From: Streptomyces djakartensis
GTDB taxonomy: Bacteria > Actinomycetota > Actinomycetes > Streptomycetales > Streptomycetaceae
Assembly (NCBI RefSeq): GCF_014651075.1
Contig: NZ_BMWE01000024.1
Location: 1 to 64,000 of the forward strand
DNA: 64,000 nucleotides
Direction: 5' to 3'
The position numbers were made by a program, and so were the translations under genes. Shown here one piece after another: positions 29,136 to 37,509 of this stretch (its first letter is position 1; every line of letters begins with the position of its first letter). The notes beneath the pieces are model-generated. The model worked only from the letters and a program-made list of their open reading frames with translations. It was not told the DNA's origin and ran no database searches.

Positions 29136-30200
29136 TCAAACCGCCACGTACGTCACCGGATCGCTCCCCGTCACCGCCTCCGCCCGCCCCAGCTTCACCA
29201 GGCGGCGCAGATGGGACTCGGCCTCCGAGACGGCGATGTTCCTGGACCCGTAGGGGATCCGGTCCCAGGGGCGGTTCCACTCCATGCGTTCGGCGAGCTG
29301 CCAGGGCGTCAGCGGCTCGGCGAGGAGGGCCAGAAGGCCGGTGAGGCGGGACTCGTGGTGGGTGAGCAACTCGCGTACCCGGGCGGCCGCGTCGGGGAAC
29401 GGGTGCTGGTGGGCCGGGAGCACCTCGGCGGGGGCGAGACGGCCCACGCGTTCGAGGGAGTCGAGGTAGTCGCCCAGTGGGTCGGTCACCTCCCCCGAGC
29501 TCTCGGTTTCGCTCGAGCAGAGGGCACCCCTATTGTCGTCCGGGTCCTCGTACAGGCCGATGTGCGGGGTGATCCCGGGCAGCAGGTGGTCGCCGGAGAA
29601 CAGCCTGCCGTGACCGGGGAGTCGCGCGGGGTGGGTCTCCTCCAGGTGGAGGCAGACGTGGCCCGGCGTGTGCCCGGGGGTCCAGATCGCGCGCAGGCGG
29701 CGGCCGGGGAGGGCGAGGAGCTCGCCGGGGACGATGTCGCGGTCGGGCAGGGCGGGGGAGAGGCCGGGCAGGGCGCGGGGCGGGGCCGCGCGCAGGGGCG
29801 CGATGTGCTCCTCGGGAGCTCCGGCGGCGGCGAGCTTGGCCGCCATGTACGCGAACCAGCGCTCAGCGGGGGCCTCCCGGGTCCGTCGTACGACCGCGGT
29901 GTCCGCCGCGTGCATCGCGATCCACGCGCCCGACGCCTCCCGGACCCGGCCCGACAGGCCGTGATGGTCGGGGTGGTGGTGGGTGATGACCACGCCGTGG
30001 ATCTCGGTGACCGAGGTGCCGCAGGCCGTGAGGCCATCCGTGAGCGTGTCCCAGGACTCCGGGTCGTCCCAGCCGGTGTCGATCAGTACCGGGCCGCGGT
30101 CGGTGTCGACGACGTACACCAGGGTGTGGCCGAGGGGGTTGTCCGGGATGGGGACGCTGAGAGAGCGGACACCTCCGCGGTGGTCGGTCACCTGTGCCAT
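29136..30200 (-). CDS. MBL-fold metallo-hydrolase with in-frame repeat insertion
   Basis: A 354-residue metallo-beta-lactamase-fold hydrolase. The metal motif is VVITHHHPDHHGLSG, with further ligands in IWTPGHTPGHVCLH, FSGDHLLPG and LPAHQHP. The C-terminal 60 residues look like a winged helix (MEWNRPWDRIPYGSRNIAVS), as in the LACTB2-like or glyoxalase-II-like class. Residues about 225-237 (NRGALCSSETESSGE) are encoded by dispersed repeat A, inserted between IGLYEDPDD and VTDPLGDYLDSLERV. ATG 30200 follows AGGGGACC. A KstR-type site lies 35 bp upstream, shared with the divergent aldehyde dehydrogenase. Confidence 0.85.
   Translation of the reverse strand: MAQVTDHRGGVRSLSVPIPDNPLGHTLVYVVDTDRGPVLIDTGWDDPESWDTLTDGLTACGTSVTEIHGVVITHHHPDHHGLSGRVREASGAWIAMHAADTAVVRRTREAPAERWFAYMAAKLAAAGAPEEHIAPLRAAPPRALPGLSPALPDRDIVPGELLALPGRRLRAIWTPGHTPGHVCLHLEETHPARLPGHGRLFSGDHLLPGITPHIGLYEDPDDNRGALCSSETESSGEVTDPLGDYLDSLERVGRLAPAEVLPAHQHPFPDAAARVRELLTHHESRLTGLLALLAEPLTPWQLAERMEWNRPWDRIPYGSRNIAVSEAESHLRRLVKLGRAEAVTGSDPVTYVAV
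29491..29530 (-). repeat. Dispersed repeat A inside the MBL hydrolase gene
   Basis: Read on the minus strand it is GGGGTGCCCTCTGCTCGAGC, then GAAACCGAGAGCTCGGGGGAGG. It matches the units at 14241-14285 and 51993-52037. It preserves the reading frame. Confidence 0.75.
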
Positions 30201-30234
30201 GAGGTCCCCTGTCGCCGACTCCCGCCACTATAAC

Positions 30235-30248
30235 TAGAACCGGTTTCA
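30235..30248. promoter_or_regulatory. KstR-type operator, MBL/ALDH divergent promoter
   Basis: TAGAACCGGTTTCA matches TNNAACNNGTTNNA fully. It lies within AACTAGAACCGGTTTCATT, 35 bp before the MBL start and 111 bp before the aldehyde dehydrogenase start. Confidence 0.65.
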
Positions 30249-30358
30249 TTGGGGGCCCGCCCGTGCTGTGCCGTCCGTGGACTCCTCGGGGCGGGGCTGG
30301 TATCAGTGGGCGTATCTGATGGATCGTCAGAGGCGCGCTCCCGGGGAGGCAGTCGGCC

Positions 30359-31810
30359 ATGACCGAGCTCGTGGAACACGGACAGCTGTTCATCGGCGGG
30401 GAGTTGACCGACCCCCTGGGCGAGGACGTCATCGAGGTGATCTCGCCGCACACGGAAGAGGTCGTCGGACGCGTCCCGCACGCCTCGAGGGCGGACGTGG
30501 ACCGGGCCGTGGCGGTGGCGCGGCGGGCCTTCGACGAGGGGCCCTGGCCGCGGATGAGCCTCGGCGAGCGGATCGAGGTCGTGAGCCGGATCAAGGACGC
30601 CATCGCCGCCCGGCACGACGAGATCGCCCGCGTGATCTCCGGCCAGAACGGCTCGCCCTACTCCTGGAGCGTCCTCGCCCAGGCCCTCGGCGCGGTCATG
30701 GTGTGGGACTCGGCGATCACCGTCGCGCGGAACTTCACCCACGAGGAGCGGCGCGACGGCGCGCTGGGCAGGATCCTGGTGCGGCGGGAACCGGTCGGAG
30801 TCGTGGCCGCCGTGATCCCCTGGAACGTCCCGCAGTTCACCGCCGCCGCCAAGCTCGCTCCCGCGCTGCTCACCGGCTGCACGGCCGTGCTCAAGCCGTC
30901 TCCCGAGGCGCCGCTCGACGCGTACCTGCTCGGCGAGATCGCCCGCGAGGCCGGACTGCCGGAAGGTGTGCTGTCCATCCTGCCCGCCGACCGGGAGGTC
31001 AGCGAGTACCTGGTCGGGCACCCGGGCGTCGACAAGGTGTCCTTCACCGGGTCGGTCGCGGCCGGCAGGCGCGTGATGGAGGTCGCGGCCCGCAACCTCA
31101 CCCGGGTGACGCTGGAACTGGGCGGCAAGTCGGCGGCCGTCGTGCTGCCCGACGCGGACGTCGAGACCGCCGTGGCGGGCATCGCCCCGGCGGCCTGGAT
31201 GAACAACGGGCAGGCCTGCGTCGCCCAGACCCGCATCCTGCTGCCGCGCTCCCGCTACGACGAGTTCGCCGACGCGCTCACCGCGGCGGCCGGCGCCCTG
31301 ACCGTCGGCGACCCGCTCGACCCCGCCACCCAGGTGGGCCCGCTGGTGGCGAGGCGGCAGCAGCAGCGCAACCTCGACTACATCCGCATCGGGCAGGAGG
31401 AGGGCGCGAAGATCCTCACCGGCGGCGGACGCCCGGCCGGCCTGGACCGCGGCTGGTACGTCGAACCGACCCTGTTCGGCGACGTCGACAACTCCATGCG
31501 GATCGCCCGCGAGGAGATCTTCGGCCCCGTCATCTGCCTGCTGCCCTACGACGACGAGTCCGACGCCGTGAAGATCGCCAACGACTCCGACTACGGGCTG
31601 AGCGGCAGCGTGTGGACGGCGGACACCGGGCACGGCGTCGAGATCGCCCGGCGGGTCCGCACCGGCACGTACTCCGTCAACACCTTCAGCCTGGACATGC
31701 TGGGCCCCTTCGGCGGCTACAAGAACTCCGGCCTCGGGCGGGAGTTCGGGCCCGAGGGGTACGGCGAGTACCTGGAGCACAAGATGATCCACCTCCCGGC
31801 GGACGCCTAG
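30359..31810 (+). CDS. Aldehyde dehydrogenase (NAD(P)+-dependent)
   Basis: A 483-residue ALDH-superfamily enzyme that oxidises aldehydes to acids. The catalytic Cys, near residue 287, lies in NNGQACVAQTRI. The general-base Glu is in VTLELGGKSAAVVLPDADVE. Cofactor-site residues are in VIPWNVPQFTAAAKLAPALL and KVSFTGSVAAGRRVM. Length is normal. ATG 30359 has GGGGAGG upstream. A ferredoxin gene follows by 2 bp, and a KstR-type site precedes it. If the P450 makes an omega-hydroxylated or aldehyde side chain, this enzyme could finish oxidation to the acid (inference). Confidence 0.9.
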   Translation: MTELVEHGQLFIGGELTDPLGEDVIEVISPHTEEVVGRVPHASRADVDRAVAVARRAFDEGPWPRMSLGERIEVVSRIKDAIAARHDEIARVISGQNGSPYSWSVLAQALGAVMVWDSAITVARNFTHEERRDGALGRILVRREPVGVVAAVIPWNVPQFTAAAKLAPALLTGCTAVLKPSPEAPLDAYLLGEIAREAGLPEGVLSILPADREVSEYLVGHPGVDKVSFTGSVAAGRRVMEVAARNLTRVTLELGGKSAAVVLPDADVETAVAGIAPAAWMNNGQACVAQTRILLPRSRYDEFADALTAAAGALTVGDPLDPATQVGPLVARRQQQRNLDYIRIGQEEGAKILTGGGRPAGLDRGWYVEPTLFGDVDNSMRIAREEIFGPVICLLPYDDESDAVKIANDSDYGLSGSVWTADTGHGVEIARRVRTGTYSVNTFSLDMLGPFGGYKNSGLGREFGPEGYGEYLEHKMIHLPADA

Positions 31811-31812
31811 CG

Positions 31813-32046
31813 ATGGGCGACCGCTGGCACGTCGAGGTGGACCGCTCCCTGTGCATCGGCTCCGCCCAGTGCCTCCACCACGCGCCGCACGGCTTCCGCC
31901 TGGACGCCGCCCGCCAGTCCCGGCCGGTCGAGCCGGACACGGACGCGAACGAGCGGATCCTGGAGGCGGCGGAGAGCTGCCCGGTGGAGGCGATCGTGAT
32001 CACGCTGGGGGACAGCGGGGAGGCGGTGTTCCCTCCGGAGGACTAG
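31813..32046 (+). CDS. Ferredoxin, 3Fe-4S type
   Basis: A 77-residue ferredoxin. The three cluster cysteines are Cys14 and Cys20 in LCIGSAQCLHHAP and Cys56 in AAESCPVEAIVI. A non-Cys residue stands in the second CxxC position, which is typical of the [3Fe-4S] ferredoxins that pass electrons to P450s. ATG 31813 starts 2 bp after the ALDH stop, so the two are co-transcribed. The P450 at 18233 lacks an adjacent redox partner, so this is a reasonable candidate, linked by the shared operator type. Confidence 0.87.
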   Translation: MGDRWHVEVDRSLCIGSAQCLHHAPHGFRLDAARQSRPVEPDTDANERILEAAESCPVEAIVITLGDSGEAVFPPED

Positions 32047-32106
32047 GGGGCTTCTGATGGCTCTCCGCGGCGTCGCCGGGAGCGGCCGTCTCGGGACCGG
32101 GGTCTG

Positions 32107-32427
32107 TCAGGCGCCGGGGGCCCGGTAGTCCACCTGCTGCCGCACGGCCTCGTCGACCTCGTCGGCCGACAGCAGGACGACCGTGCTCGTGCGGACCCCG
32201 CCGGCCGCCGAGACGACCATGCCCATGGCCGCGGCGGAGGTGTTGCCCGGCAGCTCCGCCGTGACGTAGACGTCGTCGTCACCGAACGCCCAGTACATCG
32301 ACTCGACCCGGCCGCCGAGACCCTCGACCATGCGGGCGACGACTTCACGCCGCGCGCTCGCGCCCTCACGGAGCAGGCCCTTGAGTCCGTCAGGGGTCAG
32401 CTTCACCTTGAAGAGGTATGTCGGCAT
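32107..32427 (-). CDS. GYD domain protein
   Basis: A 106-residue protein of the GYD family. The pattern is PTYLFKVKLTPDGLKGLL, EGLGGRVESMYWAFGDDDVY and VYVTAELPGNTSAAAMGM. It is a small ferredoxin-like fold that may bind ligands; no enzyme activity is known. ATG 32427 follows AAAGGTGG. It is convergent with the ferredoxin gene. Confidence 0.82.
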   Translation of the reverse strand: MPTYLFKVKLTPDGLKGLLREGASARREVVARMVEGLGGRVESMYWAFGDDDVYVTAELPGNTSAAAMGMVVSAAGGVRTSTVVLLSADEVDEAVRQQVDYRAPGA

Positions 32428-32543
32428 CGGGGCCACCTTTCACATCCGCTCGCATCCGCCCGAACAGTCGCTCTGACTCCCTCATGTTCCTTCCGTTCCG
32501 GGCTGCCGTCGCGGCGACCGAGGGGGCAGACAGGGCTATATGG

Positions 32544-32654
32544 ATGAATGCGGACAAAAAGGTAAAAAATTCGGCTCAGGTCTTCTCTCAGCGGAGGGAA
32601 GTCCTAACCTGGATACAGGCCTACGAGGCGAGTGAGGGAGTCCGACCGGAGTAG
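32544..32654 (+). CDS. Short ORF or gene fragment in an AT-rich patch
   Basis: A 36-codon frame from ATG 32544 in a locally AT-rich stretch (GGACAAAAAGGTAAAAAATT). It encodes MNADKKVKNSAQVFSQRREV and then LTWIQAYEASEGVRPE. The second half resembles the start of LexA-type winged helices (R-x-V-L-x-x-I-x-x-Y), but it stops where the recognition helix should begin. No ribosome site is clear. Possible remnant. Confidence 0.25.
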   Translation: MNADKKVKNSAQVFSQRREVLTWIQAYEASEGVRPE

Positions 32655-32831
32655 CCGACGTTGGCAGGAAGCCTCGGTTTCCGCCGGTGCCGACTGCGAC
32701 GGTAGGGCTGAGAGGCCGGAAGGACGCAGGGCCGAAAGGCCAGGCGACCGGAAGGCGACCCCCATCACCTGATCCGGACCATGCCGGCGAAGGGAACCCG
32801 TCTCGTAGGTCGCCGGCGTCTCGGGGGGGCT

Positions 32832-33479
32832 TCAGGAGTCCGCGGGGGGCTCTGCCGTCAGGTCGATCAGGCGGCAGACCGTCTCGATGTCGATCTTGAC
32901 CTGGGCGATGGAGGCGCGGCCCGAGAGCCAGGTGATCAGCGCCGAGTGCCAGGTGTGCTCGATGACCCGGACCGCCGACAGCTGCTCCGGGGTGGGGTGT
33001 TCCAGCCCCATCGCGTCCAGGATGATCGCCGTCGTCTGCCGCGACACCTGGTCCACCTCCGGGCTCACGCTGCGGTCGGCGAAGGTGAGGGCGCGGACCA
33101 TCGCGTCGGCCAGATGTGGTTCGCGCTGCAGGGCGCGGAAAGCCCGCATCAGCGTCTCGGCGACCCGCTCGGCCGCCGCCTCGCCCCGCGGGGGCTTCTT
33201 CCGCAGCGTGCCGTGCATGTGCTCCAGCTGGTCCTGCATGGTGGCGACCAGCAGATGGATCTTGGAGGGGAAGTAGCGGTACAGGGTGCCGAGCGCCACC
33301 TGCGACGACTCCGCGACCTCGCGCATCTGTACGGCGTCGAAACCGCCGCGGCTGGCCAGCTGCGCGCTCGCGTGCAGGATGCGGCGGCGACGGGCCTCCT
33401 GCCGCTCCGTGAGGGGCGGGGAGGCGGGGGCTGCGGCTCTGGCTTCCACCTTGGCCACCTTGTTCACCTTGGTGCTCAC
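32832..33479 (-). CDS. kstR: TetR-family regulator, KstR-like (lipid/steroid catabolism repressor)
   Basis: A TetR repressor of about 215 residues. The DNA-binding region ERQEARRRRILHASAQLASR, then GGFDAVQMREVAESSQVALG and TLYRYFPSKIHLLVATM, closely follows mycobacterial KstR as I remember it. The C-terminal ligand domain also matches: ADAMVRALTFADRSVSPEVD and SALITWLSGRASIAQVKID. KstR represses cholesterol-catabolic genes until a steroid-CoA is bound. GTG 33479 is preferred; an open frame extends to 33584. A full KstR-type site lies upstream (33639-33652), which suggests autoregulation. Three more sites occur in this window. Confidence 0.85.
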   Translation of the reverse strand: MSTKVNKVAKVEARAAAPASPPLTERQEARRRRILHASAQLASRGGFDAVQMREVAESSQVALGTLYRYFPSKIHLLVATMQDQLEHMHGTLRKKPPRGEAAAERVAETLMRAFRALQREPHLADAMVRALTFADRSVSPEVDQVSRQTTAIILDAMGLEHPTPEQLSAVRVIEHTWHSALITWLSGRASIAQVKIDIETVCRLIDLTAEPPADS

Positions 33480-33638
33480 CTGGCTTCTGCGGGCATGTGC
33501 GGTCCCGTTCCGTGACCGTCCGTGAGGGCGGGTGATCACACAGCATGGCACGGTACCGGCCGTGGCGTGAATCACCTGATCCACTGCTCACAGCGCCCCT
33601 ACCTGCCGGTAGATTCGGAGCCTCCGAACGATCAAGTC

Positions 33639-33652
33639 TGAAACTTGTTCTA
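33639..33652. promoter_or_regulatory. KstR-type operator between kstR and the GT4 operon
   Basis: TGAAACTTGTTCTA matches TNNAACNNGTTCTA completely; it differs from the mycobacterial KstR consensus TNNAACANGTTCTA at one central base. It lies 160 bp upstream of kstR and 55 bp upstream of the glycosyltransferase gene, so it may affect both. Confidence 0.65.
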
Positions 33653-33706
33653 GATTAGCGTCCCGGCGTAATCTCGCGGGACAGAGCAGGGAGAAGGGGG
33701 CCTGGA

Positions 33707-35173
33707 GTGACCGCTGAGGCCAGGGAGGCCGGGGCTCCGGAGGACCCCGCTGCCGACGGCTTGCGACCGCTCAACATCGCGCTCCTCACCTACAAAGGGA
33801 ACCCGTTCTGCGGCGGCCAGGGCGTCTACGTCCGGCATCTTTCGCGCGAACTGGCCCGTCTCGGGCACCGGGTCGAGGTCATCGGCGCACAGCCCTATCC
33901 CGTGCTCGACGAGGGGGACGGCCGGGTGAGCCTCACCGAGCTGCCCAGCCTCGACCTCTACCGCCAGCCGGACCCTTTCCGCACCCCGAAGCGCGACGAG
34001 TACCGCGACTGGATCGACGCGCTCGAGGTCGCGACGATGTGGACCGGCGGTTTCCCCGAACCCCTGACGTTCTCGCTGCGCGCCCGCCGCCACCTGCGCG
34101 CCCGGCGGGGCGAGTTCGACGTCGTGCACGACAACCAGACGCTGGGCTACGGCCTGCTGGGCGACGTCGGCGCGCCGCTCGTGACCACGATCCACCACCC
34201 CATCACCGTCGACCGGCAGTTGGAGCTGGACGCGGCGCAGGGGCGCAAGCGGCGGCTGTCGGTGCGCCGCTGGTACGCCTTCACCCGCATGCAGAAGCGC
34301 GTCGCGCGCCGGCTGCCGTCCGTGCTGACGGTCTCCGGCACGTCCCGGCAGGAGATCGTCGACCACCTGGGAGTGCGGCAGGACCGCATCCACGTCGTCC
34401 ACATCGGCGCCGACACGGATCTGTTCTCCCCGGACCCCTCGGTGCCGGTCGTGCCGGGCCGGATCGTGACGACGTCCAGCGCCGACGTCCCGCTGAAGGG
34501 CCTGGTCCATCTCGTCGAGGCCCTCGCGAAGGTGCGCACCGAACACCCGGGGGCCCACCTCGTCGTGGTCGGCAAGCGCCCGGCCGAGGGACCGGTCGCC
34601 CAGGCGATGGAACGGTACGGCCTCGACGGCGCCGTCGAGTTCGTCAAGGGCATATCCGACGCGGAACTCGTCGACCTGGTGCGCTCGGCCCAGGTCGCCT
34701 GCGTGCCGTCGCTGTACGAGGGATTCTCGCTCCCGGCCGCGGAGGCCATGGCGACCGGGACACCGCTGCTGGCCACGACCGGGGGAGCGATCCCCGAGGT
34801 CGCCGGGCAGGACGGCGAGACCTGCCTGGCGGTGCCGCCGGGGGACCCGGGGGCACTGGCGTCCGGGCTGGTCACGCTGCTGGGCGACGCGGAGCTGCGC
34901 GCGCGACTCGGAGCGGCCGGCCGGGAGCGGGTACTGCGTCACTTCACGTGGGCCAGGGCCGCGGAGGGGACGGTGGCCCGGTACCGGGAGGCGATCGACA
35001 AGGCCGGCAGGGCAGGGGGCCGCTCCGTGCCCCGGCCCGCGGGCCGCCCGGCCCCGTCGGCAGGCGCTGTGCCCATGGCCCCCACGACTCCCACGGCCCC
35101 CGCGGCAGGCGCAGCCGCCGCGGCCCCCACAGATGTACAAGGCGTCAACTCCGAAAGCAGGGCCACGTGCTGA
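33707..35173 (+). CDS. Glycosyltransferase family 4
   Basis: A 488-residue GT-B fold enzyme. The N-terminal acceptor domain starts NIALLTYKGNPFCGGQGVYV with the glycine-rich loop and HRVEVIGAQPYPV. The C-terminal donor domain (about 205-425) has VVHIGADTDLFSP, TSSADVPLKGLVHLVEALAK and the E-x7-E motif SLYEGFSLPAAEAMATGTPL. The last 60 residues are Pro/Ala-rich and disordered. GTG 33707 follows AAGGGGG. It overlaps the next gene by 7 bp and leads a three-gene operon behind a KstR-type site. Sugar and acceptor are unknown. Confidence 0.87.
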   Translation: MTAEAREAGAPEDPAADGLRPLNIALLTYKGNPFCGGQGVYVRHLSRELARLGHRVEVIGAQPYPVLDEGDGRVSLTELPSLDLYRQPDPFRTPKRDEYRDWIDALEVATMWTGGFPEPLTFSLRARRHLRARRGEFDVVHDNQTLGYGLLGDVGAPLVTTIHHPITVDRQLELDAAQGRKRRLSVRRWYAFTRMQKRVARRLPSVLTVSGTSRQEIVDHLGVRQDRIHVVHIGADTDLFSPDPSVPVVPGRIVTTSSADVPLKGLVHLVEALAKVRTEHPGAHLVVVGKRPAEGPVAQAMERYGLDGAVEFVKGISDAELVDLVRSAQVACVPSLYEGFSLPAAEAMATGTPLLATTGGAIPEVAGQDGETCLAVPPGDPGALASGLVTLLGDAELRARLGAAGRERVLRHFTWARAAEGTVARYREAIDKAGRAGGRSVPRPAGRPAPSAGAVPMAPTTPTAPAAGAAAAAPTDVQGVNSESRATC

Positions 35174-35916
35174 CCGTCGACTTCTCCCGGTTCCCGCTCG
35201 CCCCGGGCGACCGTGTCCTGGACCTCGGCTGCGGTGCCGGACGGCACGCCTTCGAGTGCTACCGGCGCGGCGCGCAGGTCGTGGCGCTGGACCAGAACGC
35301 CGAGGAGATCCGCGAGGTCGACAAGTGGTTCGCGGCGATGCGGGAGGCCGGCGAGGCACCCGAGGGCGCCACCGCAACGGCCATGGAGGGCGACGCCCTC
35401 GCCCTGCCCTTCCCCGACGAGTCCTTCGACGTCGTCATCATCTCCGAGGTGATGGAGCACATCCCCGACGACAAGGGCGTCCTCGCGGAGATGGTGCGCG
35501 TGCTGAAGCCCGGCGGTCGCATCGCCGTCACCGTCCCGCGCTACGGCCCCGAGAAGGTCTGCTGGGCCCTGTCCGACGCCTACCACGAGGTCGAGGGCGG
35601 CCACATCCGCATCTACAGGGCGGACGAGCTGCTCACGAAGATCCGCGAGGCCGGCCTCGAACCGTACGGCACCCACCACGCCCACGCCCTGCACTCCCCG
35701 TACTGGTGGCTGAAGTGCGCGTTCGGCGTCGACAACGACAAGGCGCTGCCGGTGCGGGCGTACCACAAGCTGCTCGTCTGGGACATAATGAAGAAGCCCC
35801 TGGCCACCCGGGTCGCCGAGCAGGCGCTGAACCCGCTGATCGGCAAGAGCTTCGTGGCGTACGCGACCAAGCCGCACCTGCCCCGTCTGGCCGACAACGG
35901 GGCGGACGCCAAGTGA
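35167..35916 (+). CDS. Class I SAM-dependent methyltransferase
   Basis: A 249-residue methyltransferase-11-type enzyme. Motif I is VLDLGCGAGRHAFECYRRGA, motif II VVALDQNAEEI, and the post-I/III region reads DVVIISEVMEHIPDD and VRVLKPGGRIAVTVPRYGPE. The C-terminal 90 residues (HALHSPYWWLKCAFGVD) are unlike small-molecule methyltransferases and may recognise a lipid or polysaccharide. GTG 35167 overlaps the glycosyltransferase stop, and its own stop overlaps the next start (GTGA), so the three are tightly coupled. Confidence 0.87.
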   Translation: MLTVDFSRFPLAPGDRVLDLGCGAGRHAFECYRRGAQVVALDQNAEEIREVDKWFAAMREAGEAPEGATATAMEGDALALPFPDESFDVVIISEVMEHIPDDKGVLAEMVRVLKPGGRIAVTVPRYGPEKVCWALSDAYHEVEGGHIRIYRADELLTKIREAGLEPYGTHHAHALHSPYWWLKCAFGVDNDKALPVRAYHKLLVWDIMKKPLATRVAEQALNPLIGKSFVAYATKPHLPRLADNGADAK

Positions 35917-36983
35917 CGACTCCCCGGACGGAACATCTGGTCCTGCCCGGAGTCCTGACCGCCGGGCAGGCCGCCGCGACCGTCGCAGGCATCCTCGCCG
36001 TGCAGCGCGAGGACGGCGCGATCCCGTGGTTCCGGGGCCACCACCTCGACCCGTGGGACCACGTCGAGGCGGCGATGGCCCTCGACACGGCCGGCGAGCA
36101 CGAGGCCGCCGAACGGGCCTACCTGTGGCTCGCCCGGCACCAGAACGAGGACGGCTCCTGGTACGCGGCGTACACGGACGGGCGGTTCGACGACGTCACG
36201 GACCGCGGCCGGGAGACCAACTTCGTCGCCTACATAGCCGTCGGCGTCTGGCACCACTACCTCTCCACCGGGGACGACACGTTCCTGGAGCGGATGTGGC
36301 CGGCCGTGCACGCGGCGGTGGAGTTCGTGCTGCGTCTGCAGCAGCCGGGCGGGCAGATCGGCTGGCGGCGCGACGACGACGGCACGGACACGGCGGACGC
36401 CCTGCTGACGGGGTCGTCCTCTATCCACCACGCGCTGCGGTGCGCGCTGGCGATCGCCGAGCAGCGGGAGGAGCCGCAGCCGGACTGGGAGCTGGCGGCG
36501 GGCGCGCTGCGGCACGCGATACGGCACCACCCGGAGCGGTTCCTCGACAAGAACCGCTACTCGATGGACTGGTACTACCCGGTGCTCGGCGGGGCGTTGA
36601 CGGGTGCGCAGGCCAAGGCGCGGATCGAGGAGGGCTGGGACCGGTTCGTCGTCCCCGGGCTGGGGGTGCGCTGTGTGGTTCCCAACCCCTGGGTGACGGG
36701 GGGCGAGTCCGCGGAACTGGCGCTGGCCCTCTGGGCGATGGGTGAGTCCGACCGGGCGCTCGAGATCCTGCAGTCGATCCAGCACCTGCGGGATCCGGAG
36801 AGCGGGCTGTACTGGACGGGCTACGTCTTCGACGACGGCGCCGTCTGGCCGCAGGAGTTGACCACGTGGACCGCGGGGTCGTTGTTGCTGGCCGTGGCGG
36901 CGCTGGGCGGGCACGAGGCCACGTGCCAGGTCTTCGGCGGGGAGAGTCTGCCGACGGGGCTGGACGCGGAGTGCTGCGCCTGA
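35913..36983 (+). CDS. Prenyltransferase/terpenoid-cyclase-fold (alpha/alpha toroid) protein
   Basis: A 356-residue protein built of paired helices as in prenyltransferase or six-hairpin glycosidase folds: VAGILAVQREDGAIPWFRGH, YLWLARHQNEDGSWYAAYTD, FVLRLQQPGGQIGWRRDDDG and IQHLRDPESGLYWTGYVFDD. No DxDD cyclase motif is seen, so a terpene cyclase is unlikely. It may act on a glycan or isoprenoid lipid made with the GT4 and methyltransferase of the same operon (inference). There is no signal peptide. GTG 35913 overlaps the upstream stop. Confidence 0.78.
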   Translation: MTTPRTEHLVLPGVLTAGQAAATVAGILAVQREDGAIPWFRGHHLDPWDHVEAAMALDTAGEHEAAERAYLWLARHQNEDGSWYAAYTDGRFDDVTDRGRETNFVAYIAVGVWHHYLSTGDDTFLERMWPAVHAAVEFVLRLQQPGGQIGWRRDDDGTDTADALLTGSSSIHHALRCALAIAEQREEPQPDWELAAGALRHAIRHHPERFLDKNRYSMDWYYPVLGGALTGAQAKARIEEGWDRFVVPGLGVRCVVPNPWVTGGESAELALALWAMGESDRALEILQSIQHLRDPESGLYWTGYVFDDGAVWPQELTTWTAGSLLLAVAALGGHEATCQVFGGESLPTGLDAECCA

Positions 36984-37025
36984 GGGCTCGGGTGGTCTCG
37001 CTGAGTGAGCGGGCGCGGGTCGTGC

Positions 37026-37054
37026 GTGGCTTGTCGCGCAGTTCCCCGCGCCCC
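37026..37054 (-). repeat. Dispersed repeat B, intergenic copy
   Basis: On the minus strand it is GGGGCGCGGGGAACTGCGCG plus ACAAGCCAC, matching 28 of 29 bases of the copy at 16267-16295. It lies between the prenyltransferase-fold gene and the convergent small membrane gene, 9 bp after the latter's stop. Confidence 0.75.
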
Positions 37055-37062
37055 CTAGAGGG

Positions 37063-37356
37063 TCAGTGACGCTGGACCCGGTTGGCGATGGCGTGTCCGA
37101 CGAGCAGGTACACCACCGCCGCCAGGCCGTAGCCGCAGACCACCCGGGCCCACGCCTCGTCGAACGTGAACAGGTCGTGGGACCAGCCGGCGAGCCAGCG
37201 GGCCGCGTCGTGGATGAACTGGACGAACGAGTTGCCGGGGTTCGCGTCCAGCAGGTACATCAGGATCCACAGACCCAGGATGAACGCCATGATGTCGGCC
37301 ACGACCGCGACGATCGTGCCGGCTTGATTCGCACCGTTGCGATATCGAGGGGACAT
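37063..37356 (-). CDS. Small membrane protein, actinobacterial
   Basis: A 97-residue protein starting at ATG 37356 behind GGAAGG. Two hydrophobic helices are TIVAVVADIMAFILGLWILM and VVCGYGLAAVVYLLVGHAI, with a hydrophilic segment NPGNSFVQFIHDAARWLAGW between. It resembles conserved streptomycete membrane proteins of unknown function. It is divergent from the operon starting at 37510. Confidence 0.7.
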   Translation of the reverse strand: MSPRYRNGANQAGTIVAVVADIMAFILGLWILMYLLDANPGNSFVQFIHDAARWLAGWSHDLFTFDEAWARVVCGYGLAAVVYLLVGHAIANRVQRH

Positions 37357-37509
37357 ACCTTCCGGATTGCCCTTGAAGTCTGGATGAAACCCGGTCGGTT
37401 TGCATTCAATCGACGTTCCCGCGAGGGGCGTTCGGGGTAAACCGGCATCACCGACGATCCAGTCCGGGCCACACGGGGAGAACACAGGTGTCACGGGGGG
37501 AGAACGCAG

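Noticed and set aside
33650-35377. A 575-codon minus-strand frame opposite the GT4 gene
   Set aside because: It spans the KstR-type site and two overlapping real genes, and has shadow composition.
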